From Bugula neritina (Eukaryota; Bryozoa; Gymnolaemata; Cheilostomatida; Bugulidae): 60,000 nt of DNA. Below are positions 24,001 to 33,260 of the stretch, in pieces. A program made the translations under genes and the position numbers. The stretch lies in the NCBI GenBank assembly GCA_964035545.1, contig OZ037765.1, positions 31,883,504-31,943,503 on the forward strand, read 5' to 3'. A model generated the notes under the pieces. The model did no database searches, was not told where the DNA came from, and saw only the letters and a list, made by a program, of their open reading frames with translations. The number at the start of each line of letters is the position of its first letter. The stretch's first letter is position 1.

Positions 24001-27000
24001 TATTAAATTTCCCACATCATCAAAATATTAATATATAATAGCATAATATAGTAATAATAATCAAATAATAATAATAATAAAACAATAAATAATAATAAAG
24101 CAATAATATATTATTATTATATCCGTTAAGAAACATTACTACAAGGACTGCTCCAGTATGCTATACACTTTATTAGAGTGTGAAGTTAAGTGATGGACTC
24201 ACTTATCCACCTGATCCAGCCCCTGTATCTGTAACAAACCAGCTTTCTCGTTGATTCTCTGCACTTCAGCCAGCTCACTCCTGGTCAGCATTAGATGCTT
24301 GTAGCTGAAATACACAGCAGATATCTGTCAATGGTACATAACTACAGTATAGTACAGACTGGCCAGTTTAGGAGCAGTAGTGGAGAAATTGAGATAGCCA
24401 AAGTTCTTTCAATTTGTTTATAAATTTTGGTTTGGGAGTGGGTTGAAATTCTTGAGAATATAACTTCTTTCGCTACATTTCTGATCTAGAACACAGGCTT
24501 TTCTCAATTTCTCCAATACTGCACCTACCTCACCTGGCCAGTACTAGAAATGTATTGTGAAACATGAGTTTATGGGAGGGGGGGGACATCTGTGTAATAT
24601 TACACAATGAATCAGCAAACAAAATCGGCAGCATTGTTTCCATCATGGCAGCATATTATTAGCAGTGGATGAAGGAATAAGCATGCCTCCCAGCTAAACA
24701 GATGTTAGAGATAATGGCATAACTGATGACTTCACTGATTTACACAAAAAATAGAAAATAAAGCCAAGATAAATCTCCTTAGTCTCAGCTCCTATAAAGC
24801 AAAAAGAATGTGGTTCTGCATGAGTTAGTGCCAACCCGCCACTTCCTAATGCTCATATCCATGATTCACAGCTACAAGTTTTTTGTTTCACTGACAAAAA
24901 ATAATCCAATAGCAAAAAATAGGATTTCATGTTCAGTGATATTGGCAGATGAATGTGAAACACTGCACTGGTAGTCAGTGAATGCAGAGCACTATATAAA
25001 GGCACGTTACTAGGCGATGAGACTCCTGCGACACCCCTACTAGCAGACACCCCCTACTAGCAGCATTCACTCGGCAGCAGGTAGTCACAGGAACAATATG
25101 ATTGGGTGAAATTCCTGGTTTCAGCAGCCCTCAACAGGTTTTACACCGCTGATGCACATTGTTGAACATGAAGCAGCCAAGTAACAAGCATGGCTGCTAG
25201 AATACACCTTACTACCAAACGACCTCGTATCGACCTCTTATTAGTTGACGGATGTATCAAATAATGACTGGAAATGATGTACGAGCTGTAATGCCAGTCA
25301 GTAAAGAGAACGAAAAGCAAGAAGTGAAGCCAATCAAAATCGGTCACACACCGCATTCGCACACATTTGTATGCAGTATCAGGGGAATGCTGTAAGCATT
25401 GCGAGGGACGAAACAGGATGAAATCTACCGAACCTACTCTGTTACCTATTCAATCAGCTCTGTTTCAACACTACATGGCGGAACTGCACTTGGCACCAGT
25501 ATGCCAACATGCAGTCACTGCTTAACACTTGACAGGCAAAGTTTATAAATAAATTATCCTATATCATATAAAAACCTTCAAATTCAACCCTTGTTCATAG
25601 AAATTGACTGCATAGAGATAAGGCTGCATATCCCTGTATGTAGACCATAGCGTGATATTCCTCACACTACATAGTCAACAAGATAGGCTTAGAGGTGCAA
25701 AGCAGGCAATATTTCAATTAAAACTATAAAAAGAGTTTGGAAAGAAAATGAAAAATAAGTAAAGAAAGGGAATAAAAGTTCCTAGAGCGAATATGTACAG
25801 TGCAGTTGAGAGAAAAGGAAATGAAGATGGTTTGAGGGGAAATGGCTAAATGCATGATGAAGATAAAAAGGAACAAAAAACATGACAAAGAAAGAGTATA
25901 ATGACACATTCAGTTATATTTTTTAAATTGGCGGATGGCAGAGAGCTAGCAACCAAGATTGCCAACCGCTCATTAGTCAGAAGAGTTGCCGATTGCCAAC
26001 TACGAGAGAGAGATGCTACTCACTCGGAATGATCGCAGAAGGAGTGAATCACTCTCATCACTTGTATTTTAATGGCCACTTCGGGAGAGCACTGGCAGCT
26101 GGGGTTGTGGCCGGCTAGTCTGTCGTGGGCCCCGGTTCTGTTCCTGAATATGGTAAAAGGAAACATTGAATTACACATTGCTAGACATTGCCCTTTCCCT
26201 GGTATCATACACAGTTAAATACCTAAATACAGGTATACACGAGCATACATAATATTACTAGCAATTTTAAAGCACTTGCAGACAAAAATATGCTGAAAGA
26301 GAAAAATTGTTGGGTTGCAGGGATGTTGGGTGCTGAGCAATAAAAACTCAAACCAAAGCAATCTTGACAAGGCACGTGTTGACAAACTATTAAAGGTGCT
26401 TGTGTAAACATGGACACACTGAGCACAGCTTCAACTGCCTCCTAAAAATATACAACACGCCAGACGTGACGTCATAGCACGACTCACCCTCGTACTTTCC
26501 ACACAAAGTTCTCAAACACAGCCGATAGTCCGGGGATGAGCTTCATCTCCGACACCATTTTCTGAGTTCGTCTGCGGTGTTTGCCGAGAAGGAGAAGGCC
26601 AAGGACATGCACGGCTTCTACTTTATACACGAGACTGTTGACGATGCTCATAGCTGGCTGTAAAGCCCATGGAGCACCAATATCTGTCGGCTGGGTGACA
26701 CCTACATAGCAGATTGTATATCTACGGTAATATACTATAGATACTGTAATATAATATATCTACAGTAATATACTAGATACTGTAATATAATAAATCTATT
26801 GTAACATACTATACACACTGTAAGATAATATATATATATTGTAATATAAAATACGCTATAAATCATATACAGTGTAGTATAGTAGATACACTGTAATCTA
26901 CTGTAATATAATATATAGTATATTAGATACTATAATATACCCACTGTGTGGAGTCAGTCCCTTTAGCATAATGGCTAGCAAGTTTGAAAGTCCGAGATTC

Positions 27001-30000
27001 GATTTCCGGTGGGGCAAGAGTTTTTACAAGCTACTTCAGCCTTGAGTGGTGACATAGTACCACTCCTAGGGAGTTGTGGGACAGGTGGAGCGCAAGAACT
27101 GACAGAGTAGTAGAGGGGTCAGTGTAGTCTGTGTATAATGTGGTGTTGAGATGTCCCAGTAGCCCCTACAGTGTGACAGGTAGCTTGCGAGTCCGGGTTC
27201 AATTCCCGGTGGTTAGTACTCCTAGGGAGTTGAGGGGCTGGCAGAGCCCATGAACTCATGGAGTTATATTATTACAACCTGTATTGTACCCTCATGATGA
27301 TGAGGAACCGTCAGCCAACGCTGTTTTACGCAAAAAGTCCAGACGCTCACCTGATATAAACTCGGAGACATCTACGTCACTGTCTGGAAGGTCGAGCAAA
27401 TCGTCTGAGTTGGAGTCGTCTATCCATTGCATCCAGTTTTCCACTTCACCATTGAGACCCATGTACCTTGGCGAATCTGACAATAGAAGAACAGTTTTAC
27501 CTGTAAAACTTGCTGCCAGACCAACAATAGGCAGCAGTTAATATTATGCCGACAAGCGTACAATTACAGAAGTATCAACAGTATCAACTTTTCTAGAAAC
27601 TTAATAATAGCCCAGCAAATGTGGTACACATTAACTGTTCTAGATGAAATCTTTGTAAAATGCTTTTTTATACAATTAATTCACCAGAGATTAGCAGTGA
27701 ATAGTACCAGTGTGTGTGGTATTGCAATACCTACTCTGTATTAGTTAGTATAATTTATATGCTAATCATTTCCATTATCTTAGTCAGACTATAAAAAACT
27801 AAAGTGCATCATTTCTCCTACTGTTGACTATAATAAGAGATGATACAGCAGAAAAATAACCATTAGACCCCACACTGTGTGACCCTAATTGAAGTTTTCA
27901 CAGTAAACAAGAGGTAAAGAGAAAGCAACATGCAGTTCCTCATTTCTAAGAAAGACGAAGGACAACAACAGATAATTACGAGTGTGGGCTACTCGAGACG
28001 GTCTTGTCCACAAAGCAAACTCCAGCTGAATGGCTGTTTTTTGCTACAGCTTTGCAAGAATAAAAAAGTCAAAATATTACGATATGGAGTTGGAAGGTCT
28101 GGCATAAACACGTCTGGCGAAGTAGCGAATCAAACGGCATGACAAATATTGAGAGAAAACAAGAAGGTAAATATAAAGAAGAGGGGAGATGAAATGTTAG
28201 ACGAACACCCTTGCCAGAATACACATTACAGGTCAATGATGAAATATGACTGAGAAAACATAGTCAGGCATTCACAGACGAGATGAAACACAAAGAAGTG
28301 GAAAGAGTCATTGGTAAGGTTGGTACTTCATGCGTTGAGTAGACAGAAATAGCCAACGGTGAATAGGCTAGCATAGACTCTACGCTACTCTGAGCAACCA
28401 AGACAAAAGAAGACAGTTAGCAGCCCAAGCATAAAAATATATAACTACAGCAACCACCAGTGTGCTACAGTACTCCCCACAACAGAGAATGTAAGAGAGA
28501 TCATGGGGTGGTCTAAGCACAGAGGTACCGGCACAGACTCATGAGTATGCTGTCCCAGCATGCACTGCCCACACTACAGCGGCACAGCCAGAGATAGTAC
28601 TTTCAGCTCAGGTTTCTTATTACAAGGCTTATTCACTTCATCACATAGTAACATACTGAATGAATTAGTAGTTGATTCACAACTACTGCATGTTAATGTA
28701 TTTTATTTATAGACATGATGTGAATATATTTAATATTTTACATAATTATACTGCCAATAAACAAAGTACTGTCTATACACATCATAGAGCTGATCGGCAC
28801 ATGTTATGTGACTGCATGTCATGTGACTGCACATCATGTGACTGCAGAGGTAAGCACCACCATGCATACACACTTACAGTCCTGTTTGCAGGCAAAGTCC
28901 ACCAGCTTTTTAATGAGAGACGGAATTTGAAGCAAGAACTCCTGGTTGAGATCTCTAATGTTCACAAACCCTTCGCCACGCTTCTGTTTATTCTGAGCAA
29001 ACACTGCAATATGTACAGAATATTATAGATATAGAGTATACTACATAGATATAGAGTATACTACATAGATATAGAGTATACTACATAGATATAGAGTATA
29101 CTACGTAGATATAGACTATACTACATAGATATAGAGTATACTACATAGATATAGAGTATACTACATAGATATAGACTATACTACATAGATATAGACTATA
29201 CTACATAGATATAGAGTATACTAGATAGATATAGAGTATACTACATAGATATCGAGTATACTAGATAGATATAGAGTATACTACATACATGTAGAGTATA
29301 GATAAATGTAAAAGGGTGACTCACGTGATATTTTATTGTCATAGACATCTAGGTCAGACACTGTGACAGCCAGTATCCGACAGAAATTCATAAATTTGTC
29401 CCCTTCTAATCGGGAAATTATTTCTGTGATGTGTGCTGAAATATTATGGTAGAAATGAGTTGAAATGTACTGTACACAGTGTGAGTATACAGATGACAGT
29501 GTAAGTATACAGCGTGAGTACTAGTAAAGAGTAAGTACTAGTGAAGAGTAAGTACTAGTAAAGAGTACTAGTGAAGAGTAAGTACTAGTAAAGAGTAAGT
29601 ACTCACGTATAGTGCTGAGTATCAGGACGGGACGGTTTTGCAGTATGTCTTCCAGCAGAGAGCAGGCGGAGAGGAACGTCTGCTTGTATTGAAGGTAATA
29701 AAACATTTGAATCATGAACTCGTCATCGGCAGCGAGATCTCGCGCCACCTGCTCACCGACGCTGTCCTGAATGCAAAGGCAGCAGAAAGTTTTAATAAAA
29801 TGGAGCAAGTGAAGAGAATAAGTTAAACAGTACTATATATATATATATATATATAATGAGTAACTTACACCGACATACATTATATACTGTACGAGTAACT
29901 TATACTGATAGACATTTACCATCAGTAAGTTATACTGTGCTAAGCATACAGAAGGTATCTAGCAAATTTATAAAAACATAATTTAAGGTTCAAAAAGTGT

Positions 30001-33000
30001 GCAATATTATTACAAAAGGAAAATTCGTGGTTTATTAATGGAAAGGGTCTTAGTGTAAAGAGTGGAGTGAGAAGGGGGAGGGAAGGATGGTGAGTGGGTA
30101 AGGAGTGGAGTGAGAAGTGAGGAAGGGGAGGAGGGTGAGTGGGTAAGGAGTGGAGTGAGAAGGAGATTTGTTTCAATATACTCACTGTAGTAATGATACG
30201 CATAATGCACTGGAAAAGTACAGCCTTCATGCGTAGCTTTTCTTCACTTTCTAAAACAGTAAATATTGAATAAAACATGGCATAGAAGTTTCCTGTATTC
30301 TTTATATAAGCACAAATACACACTTTTGGAGGAATTCAGCTGATGATAGAATTGCAAAGTTTTAAATTAAAAAATATTCTGAAAAGTACTTCAGGTAAAT
30401 TGATTCACCACAATGTCACAATCAACATACAGCACACTGCGCTACTAACTACACGAAGAAGCAGTTAAAATAAACACTATATTAATATTACATTATATGA
30501 TATTACATTATATGATACTACATTATATAATACTAAATTATATTATACTAAATTATATTATTACATTATATTACTACATTATACTACTACATTATACTAC
30601 TATGTTATATTACTACGTTATATTACTCTATTATATTACTACATTATATTACTACATTATATTATTGAATACATATACCAGTCTCACCTTGTCTGTGGAC
30701 AGAATCTTTAGGCAGGAGACTTTCCAACATAATAATACTTTTAACTATCTGCAAGACAAAATCAAACCATGGTCTAACATTATGTATCTTATGTTACAAG
30801 CCAAGCTACTTTACCATATTCATTTTCATCACAGTCTAAATAACCAAAGGTTCCCCAAAACCAAACGGTGGAGCATGTTAGTGTACTTCAAATTGATCTC
30901 TTGATGTAACAGATGAATTGTTAAACAGCTGTAGATGACACAGGCAAGCCTATCTACTACATTGCATACAAATATACACAGTGCAAAGTTTCTAAAGCTT
31001 CACAATAATCACTGATATTGTAACCGAATAAACCTGGAATATGATTCATAATAGTTTTTTTATATTAACCAAAAAAATATTCCTGTTGTTTTTGTTTACC
31101 ACACTGCGCAGGCTTTGCACTCTGCCTGACATTTAACCAGGGAGTTTCATGCAAAACCAGGCTACATAAAAAATGTACTCCAGAAAAAAATGAAAGAGCC
31201 AAGTTAAGGTGACCTTGAGTCTATTATATAATAGAGGCCAATTCAATAACCACACAATTATGATGGAGACATAAAATCTAATTCTCATAACAGTTGCACA
31301 CACAGAGTTATGCAAGACACAGTGGTGATTCAGTGGTAGCTATGAAATTAATTTGAGAGCAAGGTATGTGACAGACTATAGTGCTGTGTGGTATATTCAG
31401 ATGCCCTTGAAACTGGGCCAGAGAGGTGATCCACCTGAGGGCAACTTACATCTATTCCTCCCAAAGCAGAGAACAGTCTGGCGTTTTCCTCCTCCCTCTC
31501 AAACCGGATCACCTCGTCAGTGGTGCGACGTTCAAAACAGGAAACCAGCTGGAACAGCTCCTGGCACAGCGAGACATGACAGATATAGGCATACAATATG
31601 ACACAATTTATAGTCCTAGAAGATAGGCAGCATGCAGTCTTCCTACATTGTCTAGCATATATGGTAGGTTATAGTCTGTCTGAGAAGGTCAGGTTTATTA
31701 CATACAGGTATATATTGCATCATCGACCTAACTGATTGAATTAAAGCAGGCAAATATATACAGTGCTCCCTGGTATAGCAATTCAATAGGTCCTGTCACA
31801 AATTAAGGTTTCAGGGCCATAGCCTAGTGAGATGGAGAGCTCTATGTTTATTTATTTCTAGAACACAATCCAGTATATTATAGCCCTAGTGAATATATAA
31901 ACAGGTAAATAATATCACATAATACAGTATATAGTCCTAGTAGACATACATAGAGGTAAATAATATTACATAATACAGTATATAGCCCTAGTAGATATAC
32001 ATGCAGGTAAATACTATCACATAATACAGTCTATAGTCCTAGTGAATAAACACATGCAAACTGTATTATTATTGCACTAGCAAAGGTCCGTGTGCTGTAC
32101 AAGCACTGAGCAAGTTTTCTATAATAACAGCTATCAGTCAGGCTGACTGGAAGATATGGGCAAAAAATGACTTCAATTCATACACAGAGAAACTGTAGCT
32201 GGCTTGAGGCAAAAAACTCATTTAAGGATGCAATCAAACAAAAATGAATTGAGCAAAAAACGCAGAATTATAGCAAATGCCTGCAGTTAGGCTGAGTAGC
32301 CCATTGCCTAAACCAGCACACACACAGTTACTGCCTGCGTTGGCTAGCTATTTAGTACAATACTTGTAGCTATATTTACTAGACAGATGAATGCAAGGTG
32401 GGTGTCTTCTATCAATCAAAGCAGTGAAAACCTCCCCACTTACTCTGGAAGTAGAACTCACTTTAGAACCGTAACCATTGTTATACACTTGGCACCAATT
32501 CTGAATATTCAAGCAGCAGTAATAGGGGAGAAATTCAAGAAACTAAACTCCTAATTGAAATCGCTATTTTATGGAATTTCCACAAAAAATATATTTACAC
32601 ACTTGAGCGATACTTGGCAGGCACCAAGTTTAAAATATTATTTTAATTTTGAGTTGAATAAAATTTTGTTCTATTTATAATTCAGTGAAATGCCAGTGAA
32701 ATAATAACCTTGGCTTTCTGGTAGATGGTGTGAGGCGTGGAGTGGGGAGAGTGGAGATACCCTTCAAAGCACACAATGACATCCAGTGTGGTTTGCAAGC
32801 CTTCCTCATCTCCATATTTCTCCAGCAGAGATTCTGTCACCTGCACAACCACAGAATGCACTGGTTAAACGGATTGCCACAGTTCTACCGAGTTACTGGC
32901 CAGCACTAAGAGGGCTGAACTAAACCAGCCTCATACACCTGCAGGCACCTCACGCTAGACCTATGCACCAGTAATAGGATGTAACACTAGCCAAATGTTT

Positions 33001-33260
33001 AGCAACTTGTGTCATCCATTTAAATTTAAGGATATAAGCATGAAAACAAGTGGCATTTTATATCCTTGAATTTTTAGTTTTCAAATGTAAGCATTTTAGT
33101 AAGGTAAAAGCAATAGGCTGACACCTTTATGAGAGCACTGGCGGCAGCAGCTTACCTGGGAGTACCGAGTATAACCAGATCCAGTCAGCTGAGAGCGGAT
33201 GGTATCGACAGCCACATTGTTTACACTGGAAAACCTTCGCTTTTTTCTAGGAGGCTCCAT
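15009..33260 (-). CDS. TRPC4AP: TRPC4AP (TRUSS), CUL4-DDB1 substrate receptor
   Basis: Known orthologues act as a DCAF-type receptor of the CUL4-DDB1 ubiquitin ligase and bind TRPC4 and TNFR1; that role is carried over here by homology. Exons: 33156-33260, 32709-32840, 31450-31560, 30688-30748, 30186-30250, 29607-29766, 29325-29435, 28878-29003, 27351-27476, 26488-26701, 26024-26143, 24203-24304, 23679-23853, 22854-22994, 22163-22274, 21664-21773, 21037-21188, 15009-15174. All phases join: 2289 nt, 762 aa, close to the vertebrate length (about 800). Diagnostic blocks are NFCRILAVTVSDLD, EMKLIPGLSAVFENFVWK, HNPSCQCSPEVAIKIQ, KKEPTDSTFCFW, YLRGTTSFCDQVFLL, FDLLAELMKFN, NVSCLNTALVLLM and HYLSRDKDC, in family order. 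The N-terminus begins MEPPRKKRR, a possible basic nuclear signal. The vertebrate acidic C-tail is absent (ends SLSHYLT). Exon 2 has a weak donor, GTTATT. Confidence 0.93.
15563..16028. repeat. 22-bp minisatellite in TRPC4AP intron 17, downstream block
   Basis: About 21 copies of a 22-bp unit resembling TGTATAGTAGGTAGTGTAGCAC, with single-base variants. Because 22 is not a multiple of 3, all three minus-strand frames stay open and create long but meaningless reading frames. The array is interrupted at 16028 by the LTR retrotransposon and resumes at 20985. Confidence 0.95.
16029..16771 (+). repeat. 5' LTR
   Basis: Runs from TGTAATGG to CCTCTACA. It matches the 3' LTR base for base by eye, except for a 20-G run at 16206-16225 where the 3' copy has GGCGGG; this alone accounts for the 14-bp length difference. 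It contains an AATAAA at 16303-16308 and a strong splice-donor-like CAAGTAAGT near 16325. Confidence 0.95.
16776..16790 (+). promoter_or_regulatory. Primer binding site, tRNA-Leu type
   Basis: TGGCAGCGGTGGGAT, five bases after the 5' LTR, is complementary to the 3' end of a eukaryotic tRNA-Leu (acceptor plus T arm, including CCA). It would prime minus-strand DNA synthesis. Leu is assigned from memory of the tRNA 3' sequence. Confidence 0.8.
16871..17554 (+). CDS. gag: Retrotransposon Gag (capsid part)
   Basis: 227-aa protein with a basic, Arg-rich start and a gypsy-type capsid region (FDGSGDVELYLQHFQ, then NGWTDTGALLHLKCALEGAA, then a RFG and LHQLKY block). It would form the particle shell. 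There is no CCHC zinc knuckle at the C-terminus, which is unusual and suggests that the internal deletion removed it. The stop overlaps the next start as ATGA (17551-17554), so the downstream frame is reached by reinitiation or frameshifting. Confidence 0.88.
   Translation: MPPRRRQRTPSPVREDPLNRLVDLLQVSRDRRDNFRLKKFDGSGDVELYLQHFQEIKEANGWTDTGALLHLKCALEGAATDCGRGSTLELVCQALQSRFGMSTRCAREKLHQLKYEPNSSLLVLGSEVERLVSIGYPDTDSQSRNTIALDAFMRALNHNVLRRHLMFLPIECVSDAAKVAQDYFDIGNSGRSRPSTSAVEIESAPAAQPSINIGREPTMEMLMVSAE
17551..19425 (+). CDS. Retrotransposon integrase ORF lacking protease/RT/RNase H
   Basis: 624 aa. Residues 1-150 are a Ser-rich linker of unknown role that starts with a Cys cluster (CYDCKQC). Integrase follows: zinc-binding H205, H209, C239, C242; catalytic D271 (IDLVGPLP), D331 (HSDQGAQF) and E367 (NSVVERMNR), a DD35E spacing; and a GPY motif at 502-504. 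A normal gypsy pol would place protease, reverse transcriptase and RNase H ahead of integrase; none of their motifs is present, and there is no stop at the presumed deletion joint. The protein could still integrate cDNA, but copying must be supplied in trans. The C-tail is Pro-rich. Confidence 0.92.
   Translation: MTCYDCKQCRKIEVRDGGPTRAEISEELVAGSDVSDGSSPPDIAVVRALGSSSNSSGNKQESSADPKHFSDTPLVYHPQIPKEIDLPKNSTTDELSSSVVPVEELSSSASLVKAGSSGTNCDKVATLQQQSGDVATIYEAVKRNVDLSSSTLECGSAELRKLHNLKQAMNIVEGKLMIQLKINSRLRWCAVCPKPIRRTIIWETHRLTHSGVMRTAARIKLQWFWPGMMSEVRKTIKTCEVCQIAKLSQIPKTANKQRLYSGRPWQKVAIDLVGPLPETDRGNQWILVLTDHFTRWQDALPLPNATAPFVAEALDSRVFCYIGLPEQIHSDQGAQFQSDLMLELCKLWKVAKSRTTPYHPQGNSVVERMNRTLGDSLRSLLLGRCQEDWDLLLPQIMRGFRASPHSATGESANFLMFGRELRLPDQILYGVTAQSPTTVQQYALDLLDRMQVAHDMLRERQLQVRSEDAEEPPLYEVGDQVAMVNKRKRKGQNPKLAPKFVGPYTIVEVWPNHTYKITRNGQESLQNESRLKRFLECPEQVGQAPFIPEGKRLPNMKGSRRQMRETLEAQPDLPFDPPPPDHPDPVVQPSIGVGQELLNAEQQDISEPDRPRRSLKHYLVDYRS
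19560..20177 (+). CDS. Third retrotransposon ORF (env position), zinc-finger-like, one in-frame stop
   Basis: One reading frame runs from ATG 19560 to TGA 20175-20177, split by a single TAA at 19731-19733. The uninterrupted downstream part is 144 aa from ATG 19743. It has CGVCGF with two later His, then CDCGHAEGSYQALLPHWRAH, a C-x-C-x11-H-x3-H finger, and a charged helical C-terminus likely to be a coiled coil. TTTTTACGTTGTAG just before ATG 19560 looks like a splice acceptor, and a CAAGTAAGT donor lies in the 5' LTR, so a spliced subgenomic mRNA is possible. No membrane segment is seen, so it is not an envelope protein. Function unknown. Confidence 0.65.
20242..20252 (+). promoter_or_regulatory. 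Polypurine tract
   Basis: AAAGGAAGGGG three bases before the 3' LTR, the expected site for plus-strand primer formation. Confidence 0.8.
20256..20984 (+). repeat. 3' LTR
   Basis: 729-bp direct repeat of the 5' LTR with the short GGCGGG form of the G-tract. AATAAA is at 20516-20521. It is followed by the ATAG duplication and the resumed 22-bp minisatellite. Confidence 0.95.
20985..21036. repeat. 22-bp minisatellite, block next to exon 17 donor
   Basis: About two more copies of the same 22-bp unit, running directly into the 5' splice site of TRPC4AP intron 17 (GTAACT, 21036-21031). The insertion of the LTR element separates it from the larger block. Confidence 0.9.
21278..21400. repeat. GT-rich microsatellite in TRPC4AP intron 16
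   Basis: Imperfect (GT)n with GGT and CTG interruptions. It generates spurious His/Thr-rich and Val/Cys-rich reading frames on the two strands. Confidence 0.9.
21604..21666. repeat. 28-bp duplication of the intron 16 donor
   Basis: GTGTACTTACCTGT recurs with a 28-bp period up to the exon 16 boundary, so the sequence CAGGTAAGTACAC (minus strand) appears at the true donor and again 28 bp into the intron. A degraded third copy precedes it. Confidence 0.75.
22495..22855. repeat. About 39-40-bp minisatellite touching exon 14 donor
   Basis: About nine copies of CCTACCACAGTGTC-ACCAG-CTCTGTGTCC-AGCAGA-type units, arranged in a higher-order pattern. The sequence from about 22495 to 22680 is largely repeated to 22850. 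One internal junction (about 22674-22693) repeats the exon 14 splice junction as CTGGTGAGTGCAGAC on the minus strand. Confidence 0.9.
23592..23693. repeat. 44-bp tandem duplication spanning exon 13 end and donor
   Basis: Two full copies (23592-23635, 23636-23679) plus the start of a third (from 23680) that lies inside exon 13. The copied block contains the exon tail GGCGTATTACAG and its donor GTATAT, so an intact second exon-end plus donor sits 44 bp into the intron. Confidence 0.88.
24358..24545. mobile_element. Short inverted-repeat (MITE-like) element in TRPC4AP intron 11
   Basis: The left arm has TGGCCAG and TGGAGAAATTGAGA. The right arm, on the minus strand, gives TGGCCAG and TGGAGAAATTGAGA in the same order with small gaps. 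The total length is about 190 bp and it has no coding content. Both arms are preceded by AGTAC, which may be part of the repeat or a duplicated target. Confidence 0.6.
26715..26945. repeat. Degenerate AT-rich tandem repeat, TRPC4AP intron 9
   Basis: Irregular ATACTGTAATATAATATATCTAC-type units with a period near 30 bp, beginning about 15 bp from the exon 10 acceptor. Confidence 0.7.
26955..27265 (+). mobile_element. tRNA-derived SINE-like sequence, two diverged copies
   Basis: Copy 1 has an A-box-like TAGCATAATGG (26964-26974) and a B-box-like AGATTCGATTTCC about 20 bases later. Copy 2 has a near-perfect B box GGTTCAATTCC (27196-27206). Both B boxes are followed by the same downstream body, ACTCCTAGGGAGTTG then GGGACAGG or GGGGCTGG. 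A functional tRNA would need a longer A-B spacing, so these read as SINE remnants. Confidence 0.5.
28799..28851. repeat. 15-bp tandem repeat near exon 8 donor
   Basis: Three copies of CATCATGTGACTGCA, ending about 27 bp from the donor of TRPC4AP intron 8. Confidence 0.8.
29022..29300. repeat. 20-bp minisatellite filling TRPC4AP intron 7
   Basis: About 14 copies of TAGATATAGAGTATACTACA, very regular. It occupies nearly the whole 321-bp intron, from about 20 bp after the exon 8 acceptor to about 25 bp before the exon 7 donor. Confidence 0.95.
29515..29606. repeat. Minisatellite beginning at exon 6 donor
   Basis: Units of AAGAGTAAGTACTAGT with a shorter variant. On the minus strand, the donor GTGAGTACTTACTC continues straight into the repeat with no unique spacer. 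Confidence 0.88.
30055..30170. repeat. Purine-rich tandem repeat, TRPC4AP intron 5
   Basis: GGAGTGGAGTGAGAAG and GGTGAGTGGGTAAGGAG blocks repeat two to three times, almost pure purine on the + strand. The repeat starts about 18-30 bp from the exon 5 donor. Confidence 0.75.
30490..30665. repeat. ACATTATATTACT minisatellite, TRPC4AP intron 4
   Basis: About 13-14-bp AT-rich units repeated about 13 times, ending about 25 bp from the exon 4 donor. Confidence 0.88.
31879..32050. repeat. 51-bp tandem repeat, TRPC4AP intron 2
   Basis: Three full copies (31879-31929, 31930-31980, 31981-32031) and a partial fourth. Each starts TATAGYCCTAGT and ends CATAATACAGT. Confidence 0.85.

Noticed and set aside
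26964-27012. tRNA gene
   Set aside because: A- and B-box-like words are present, but there is no room for an anticodon arm and no paired acceptor stem. A SINE remnant is the better reading.
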